From positions 350,031 to 414,030 of the forward strand of contig NZ_JAESIY010000005.1 in NCBI RefSeq assembly GCF_016757215.1: a stretch of DNA of 64,000 nt. The letters run 5' to 3'. The notes beneath the pieces were generated by a model. The model made no database searches. It was not told the DNA's origin and saw nothing but the letters and a program-made list of their open reading frames with translations. Origin of the DNA: Fulvivirga sediminis (GTDB lineage Bacteria > Bacteroidota > Bacteroidia > Cytophagales > Cyclobacteriaceae). Positions 61,547 to 64,000 of the stretch are shown here, one piece after another. Position 1 is the stretch's first letter, and each line of letters starts with the position of its first letter. Both the position numbers and the translations under genes were made by a program.

Positions 61547-61560
61547 AAACCGTCCGGTTT
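61547..61560. promoter_or_regulatory. Inverted repeat upstream of the first hcp
   Basis: AAACCG-TC-CGGTTT, a perfect 14-base palindrome 51 bases before the hcp start. It is too short and lacks a T-run for a terminator, so an operator is possible. Confidence 0.3.
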
Positions 61561-61610
61561 ATTACAGATAGAGAATTTATTATAATTATACATATCTAAA
61601 TTTTATTATT

Positions 61611-61997
61611 ATGTCTTTTAAAGCTAAACTTAAAGTTGCAGGCAAAGAGTACAATGTGCTTAGTTGTAATTATGGCCTAAGCCAAGAAACTGACGCTACT
61701 GGTCGTCCTTCTGCTGTTACCAGAGGTGGTATGATCACTATTACAGTAGAATCTACAGCTGACACTAGCCTTTCTGACTGGATGTTTAACAACTTTGAAA
61801 TGAGAAATGGCTCTATCGTATTCTTAAAAAGAGATACGGATGCTACTTCTAAAGAATTAATTTTTGAAGATGCTTATGCTGTAAAGTATAAGGAAAACTT
61901 CGATGCCATAGGCAGAAATGCTATGACAGAAACTGTTACCATCTCAGCCAGAGTAATTAAAATTGGCGATGGTCAGCATGAAAATGCTTGGGTGTAA
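61611..61997 (+). CDS. tssD: T6SS tube protein TssD (Hcp), copy 1
   Basis: 128 residues of the Bacteroidota TssD type: MSFKAKLKVAGKEYNVLSCN, YGLSQETDATGRPSAVTRGG, then MITITVESTADTSLSDWMFN and a C-terminal ETVTISARVIKIG strand. It stacks as hexameric rings to form the inner tube expelled by the sheath, and can carry small effectors in its lumen. It follows tssN by 103 bases and is followed by a strong terminator, so it can be transcribed separately and highly. It is about 85% identical by eye to the copy at 63125. Confidence 0.93.
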   Translation: MSFKAKLKVAGKEYNVLSCNYGLSQETDATGRPSAVTRGGMITITVESTADTSLSDWMFNNFEMRNGSIVFLKRDTDATSKELIFEDAYAVKYKENFDAIGRNAMTETVTISARVIKIGDGQHENAWV

Positions 61998-62020
61998 AAC
62001 CTGGTAAATCATAAGTTGAG

Positions 62021-62062
62021 AGGCTTTATCAGAACTATTTAGTTTTGATAAAGCCTTTTTTT
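62021..62062 (+). terminator. Strong terminator after hcp copy 1
   Basis: AGGCTTTATCA (62021-62031) pairs with TGATAAAGCCT (62046-62056), followed by a T-run to 62062. Confidence 0.85.
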
Positions 62063-62212
62063 ATACAGAAGATTTACATAAAGTGGAACTTGCTGATACC
62101 AGAATAAAACGGCTAACAACAGCCTTCTAAACTTGATTAAAATCATCCTTGCCTCAACGGCGTGGAGGGCTGTGATCTCATGCTCATGGTTCATCCACTA
62201 CTTACTAATCAG

Positions 62213-62412
62213 TGATTGGAAGGACTTCTGCTAATAACATGCATAGATCTCTCCTTGCGTCGAGATGACTCCTGGGGAAGTAAAAAAAGCTGACACAATT
62301 CAACTAGATCATGAATCAGTGCCGATCGTCTATCTTTCGACGTAACTCAAACTGACTAGCCAGCGCTTGCATCTTGCTGTACCTTCGTGAGGTCAAAGAA
62401 GATTAAAAAACA
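62213..62412. repeat. 200-base direct repeat, copy 1
   Basis: Repeats at 62571-62770 with an offset of 358 bases. The central 115 bases are nearly identical. It contains ATCTC...GAGAT and CGTCGA...TCGACG inverted elements. There is no coding frame. It resembles dispersed intergenic repeats of Bacteroidota, but copies elsewhere cannot be checked here. Confidence 0.8.
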
Positions 62413-62496
62413 GGTTTTTCTCAAGCTCTTAGTGGTAGTTCATCACTATGAAATACTCATGTGAGCGGAAGACCTTACAGCAAGAAAGATTTTTTT

Positions 62497-62528
62497 GTTA
62501 CTTTTTTGATCGATTGCAAAAAAGTAAC
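62497..62528. repeat. 12-base perfect inverted repeat between the two direct repeats
   Basis: GTTACTTTTTTG (62497-62508), 8-base loop, CAAAAAAGTAAC (62517-62528), preceded by seven T. It could be a hairpin of a mobile element or a transcription stop. Confidence 0.6.
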
Positions 62529-62570
62529 GAAACTAGGTTATGGAATGCAGAAAGCTAATTGAAGGTGCAA

Positions 62571-62770
62571 TGATTTGAAAGACTTCTGCTAATTACATGC
62601 ATAGATCTCTCCTTGCGTCGAGATGACTCCTGGGGAAGTAAAAAAAGCTGACACAATTCAACTAGATCATGAATCAGTGCCGATCGTCTATCTTTCGACG
62701 TGACTCAAACTGACTCGCCAGTGGTGGTATCTTGCTATACCGTCGTGAGGTGAGAAAAAATTGAAAATCA
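62571..62770. repeat. 200-base direct repeat, copy 2
   Basis: Second copy of 62213-62412. It diverges mainly in its last 80 bases (for example CAGTGGTGGTATC against CAGCGCTTGCATC). Confidence 0.8.
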
Positions 62771-63028
62771 GAATTTTATAACCTCACTCCACATTAGTCT
62801 ATGTTCGAACTTCAAAATAGCCTATAATTCAGAGAAAATTGAATCATGCACTTCACTCTCTTTTTTCTAAGCCAAACAAATCAAACTTGGATTATTCTAA
62901 TTTTTTAAAAAATTTTACACAAATTGAAATTTTTTATTTAGCCCAAAATAAAATTTATTACCCTATACATCAGTTATTTATAAAATAAAATACACAATAA
63001 CGGTTACCTTTTATCAATGTTCAAATTT

Positions 63029-63057
63029 TTTGGAAAAATTTTTTTTTCATAGTTTCG
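63029..63057 (+). promoter_or_regulatory. Probable promoter of hcp copy 2
   Basis: TTTG (63029-63032), 17 bases, TAGTTTCG (63050-63057), one mismatch from TAnnTTTG, 68 bases before the start. It would make the second hcp independent of the tssN operon. Confidence 0.4.
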
Positions 63058-63124
63058 AGTCGTGCAAGTCACAATCATTATTATAACTATTTTATTATTA
63101 TTATAAATTTTAAATTTTATTACT

Positions 63125-63511
63125 ATGTCTTTTAAAGCAAAATTGAAAGTTGGTGGAAATGAGTACAACGTATTAAGCTGCGACTATGGCTTAAACCAAG
63201 AAACTGACGCCACTGGCCGTCCTTCTTCTGTTACCAGAGGAGGCATGATTACCATAGAGGTAGAGTCTACTGCAGATACTAGCCTTTCTGATTGGATGTT
63301 CAATAACTTTGAAATGAGAGATGGTTCTGTTGTTTTCCTTAAGAGAGACACTGATGCTACCTCTAAGCAGTTAGATTTTGAAAACGCATATGCCGTTAAG
63401 TATAAAGAAAATTTCAATTCTTCTGGCGATAACCCTATGACAGAAACTATTACTCTTTCTGCAAGAGTAATCAAAGTAGGTAATGGCGAGCATGTAAATG
63501 AGTGGGTGTAA
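63125..63511 (+). CDS. tssD: T6SS tube protein TssD (Hcp), copy 2
   Basis: 128 residues, the same length as copy 1. MSFKAKLKVGGNEYNVLSCD, YGLNQETDATGRPSSVTRGG, MITIEVESTADTSLSDWMFN show that it is a close paralogue with scattered conservative changes (for example VAGKEY/VGGNEY near the start and a different SSGDNP loop). Duplicated Hcp genes in one locus can serve as structural tube and as cargo carriers of different effectors. It appears to have its own promoter and ends in a large hairpin. Confidence 0.93.
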   Translation: MSFKAKLKVGGNEYNVLSCDYGLNQETDATGRPSSVTRGGMITIEVESTADTSLSDWMFNNFEMRDGSVVFLKRDTDATSKQLDFENAYAVKYKENFNSSGDNPMTETITLSARVIKVGNGEHVNEWV

Positions 63512-63541
63512 TTTTTTCCACCTTAATTAAAGTATAATTGA

Positions 63542-63657
63542 AGAGGTTGTTCCAAAAGTAGCTGCTTATGAGCAAAGGTCACATTGCGACACTCGAATAA
63601 TAATTTCGAAACACTCAATCTGACTTAAAAGCGACTTTTGACGCAACCTCTTTCTTT
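63542..63657 (+). terminator. Large terminator hairpin after hcp copy 2
   Basis: AAGAGGTTG near 63542 pairs with CAACCTCTT near 63644, and a second inner pairing AAAAGT/ACTTTT lies inside. A T-rich sequence follows. The loop region of about 80 bases is long for a simple terminator. Confidence 0.6.
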
Positions 63658-63729
63658 TGTTGTCTAAATAGGCTCTATATAAAGCCAATTTATTTTTTGG
63701 CCATTTCTTATTTAAACTTATTTACTATC

Positions 63730-64000
63730 ATGTCTTTCTTAGCAAAGCTGACTTTAGATGATGAGGAGTTCAATATTTTAGAATGTGACTTTGGTTTAAA
63801 ACAAAGCACTGACGAAACCGGAAGACCCAGCGCCAAACCCCGGGGTGGACTCGTACAATTAGTCATAGAATCTAATGTGAAAATCGATTTTTTCGAATGG
63901 ATCTCATCTGGCACCGCCACTAAATCGGGCGAAATTACTTTTTTTAGAAGAGACAATGTCTCTAGCCTCAAGAAGCTAGCCTTCAAAGAAGCTTACTGTG
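63730..64000 (+). CDS. tssD: T6SS tube protein TssD (Hcp), copy 3, divergent (3' end outside window)
   Basis: The first 90 residues are present. MSFLAKLTLDDEEFNILECD, FGLKQSTDETGRPSAKPRGG, then LVQLVIESNVKIDFFEWISS clearly match the Hcp copies in layout, including TGRPSA..RGG and the strand before the W-containing helix. They share only about 40-45% of residues with copies 1 and 2. A divergent third tube protein in the same locus suggests a specialised Hcp, perhaps dedicated to particular cargo. The gene continues to the right of base 64000. Confidence 0.88.
   Translation, partial: MSFLAKLTLDDEEFNILECDFGLKQSTDETGRPSAKPRGGLVQLVIESNVKIDFFEWISSGTATKSGEITFFRRDNVSSLKKLAFKEAYC

Larger units (their letters stand above)
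61998..63124. other. 1.1-kb gene-free region between two hcp genes
   Basis: No supported ORF. It holds the hcp terminator, two 200-base direct repeats (62213-62412, 62571-62770), a 12-base perfect inverted repeat between them and the probable promoter of the second hcp. Base composition changes abruptly at the repeats, which suggests inserted non-coding elements. Confidence 0.7.

Noticed and set aside
62491..62530. Insertion sequence end between the hcp genes
   Set aside because: A perfect inverted repeat exists, but there is no transposase frame and no target duplication is recognised, so it is kept only as a repeat.
1..64000. tRNA or rRNA genes
   Set aside because: I saw no tRNA cloverleaf or rRNA sequence in the intergenic gaps read; a covariance search was not possible.

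Overview
The window looks like the chromosome of a Bacteroidota bacterium, most likely order Cytophagales (a Fulvivirga- or Marivirga-like marine glider; the genus is inference). The reasons are low GC, a SusC/SusD pair, type IX secretion (T9SS) genes (porQ and a PorE-like protein), a Bacteroidota-type (subtype iii) type VI secretion system (T6SS), and promoters of the Bacteroidota form TTG-N17..23-TAnnTTTG.

Region 1 (1-9427) is accessory DNA. It is an array of 5'-truncated polymorphic-toxin C-termini. Several are followed directly by a small lipoprotein or membrane protein that is probably the cognate immunity protein. Short pre-toxin repeats, a 21-base hairpin (CCGCCATGC-TTT-GCATGGTGG) and a repeated terminator separate the cassettes. 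Some cassettes are intact from the junction onward (4192-5599, 5862-7025, 7227-8780). Others carry nonsense mutations or are fragments (1766-2633, 8781-9222). The array ends in the 3' remnant of a SerC-like aminotransferase. A frameshifted XRE regulator and a secreted protein lie on the opposite strand near the left end.

Region 2 (9428-53884) is mostly ordinary chromosome. It contains a BNR-repeat protein, a CDF metal exporter, the lon-porQ-hslU cluster, a PorE-like envelope protein, an azoreductase, the rplM-rpsI-rpsB-tsf operon with a clear promoter and an internal terminator, a pseudouridine synthase, susC-susD, a PhoB/PhoR-like pair, a small envelope operon, recA, an ABC permease, queA, ispD, ettA, sixA, glsA, a CocE-type hydrolase, birA, rsfS, ftsH, lpxH, an NtrC/NtrY-like pair, an acyl carrier protein and an M61-like protein whose HExxH zinc motif is lost.

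Region 3 (53949-64000) is part of a T6SS subtype iii locus. A leftward operon (tssE-like, tssF, a PKD-domain membrane protein, tssK, tssO) and a rightward operon (an NlpC/P60 lipoprotein, a tssG-like gene, tssN, then three Hcp/TssD genes) diverge from 58882-59073. The third hcp runs off the window. A 1.1-kb gene-free gap with two 200-base direct repeats separates the first two hcp genes. TssB, TssC, ClpV, VgrG and the remaining core genes are not in the window. Whether the toxin array supplies T6SS cargo is a hypothesis only: the array lacks its full-length carrier gene, which probably lies left of base 1.
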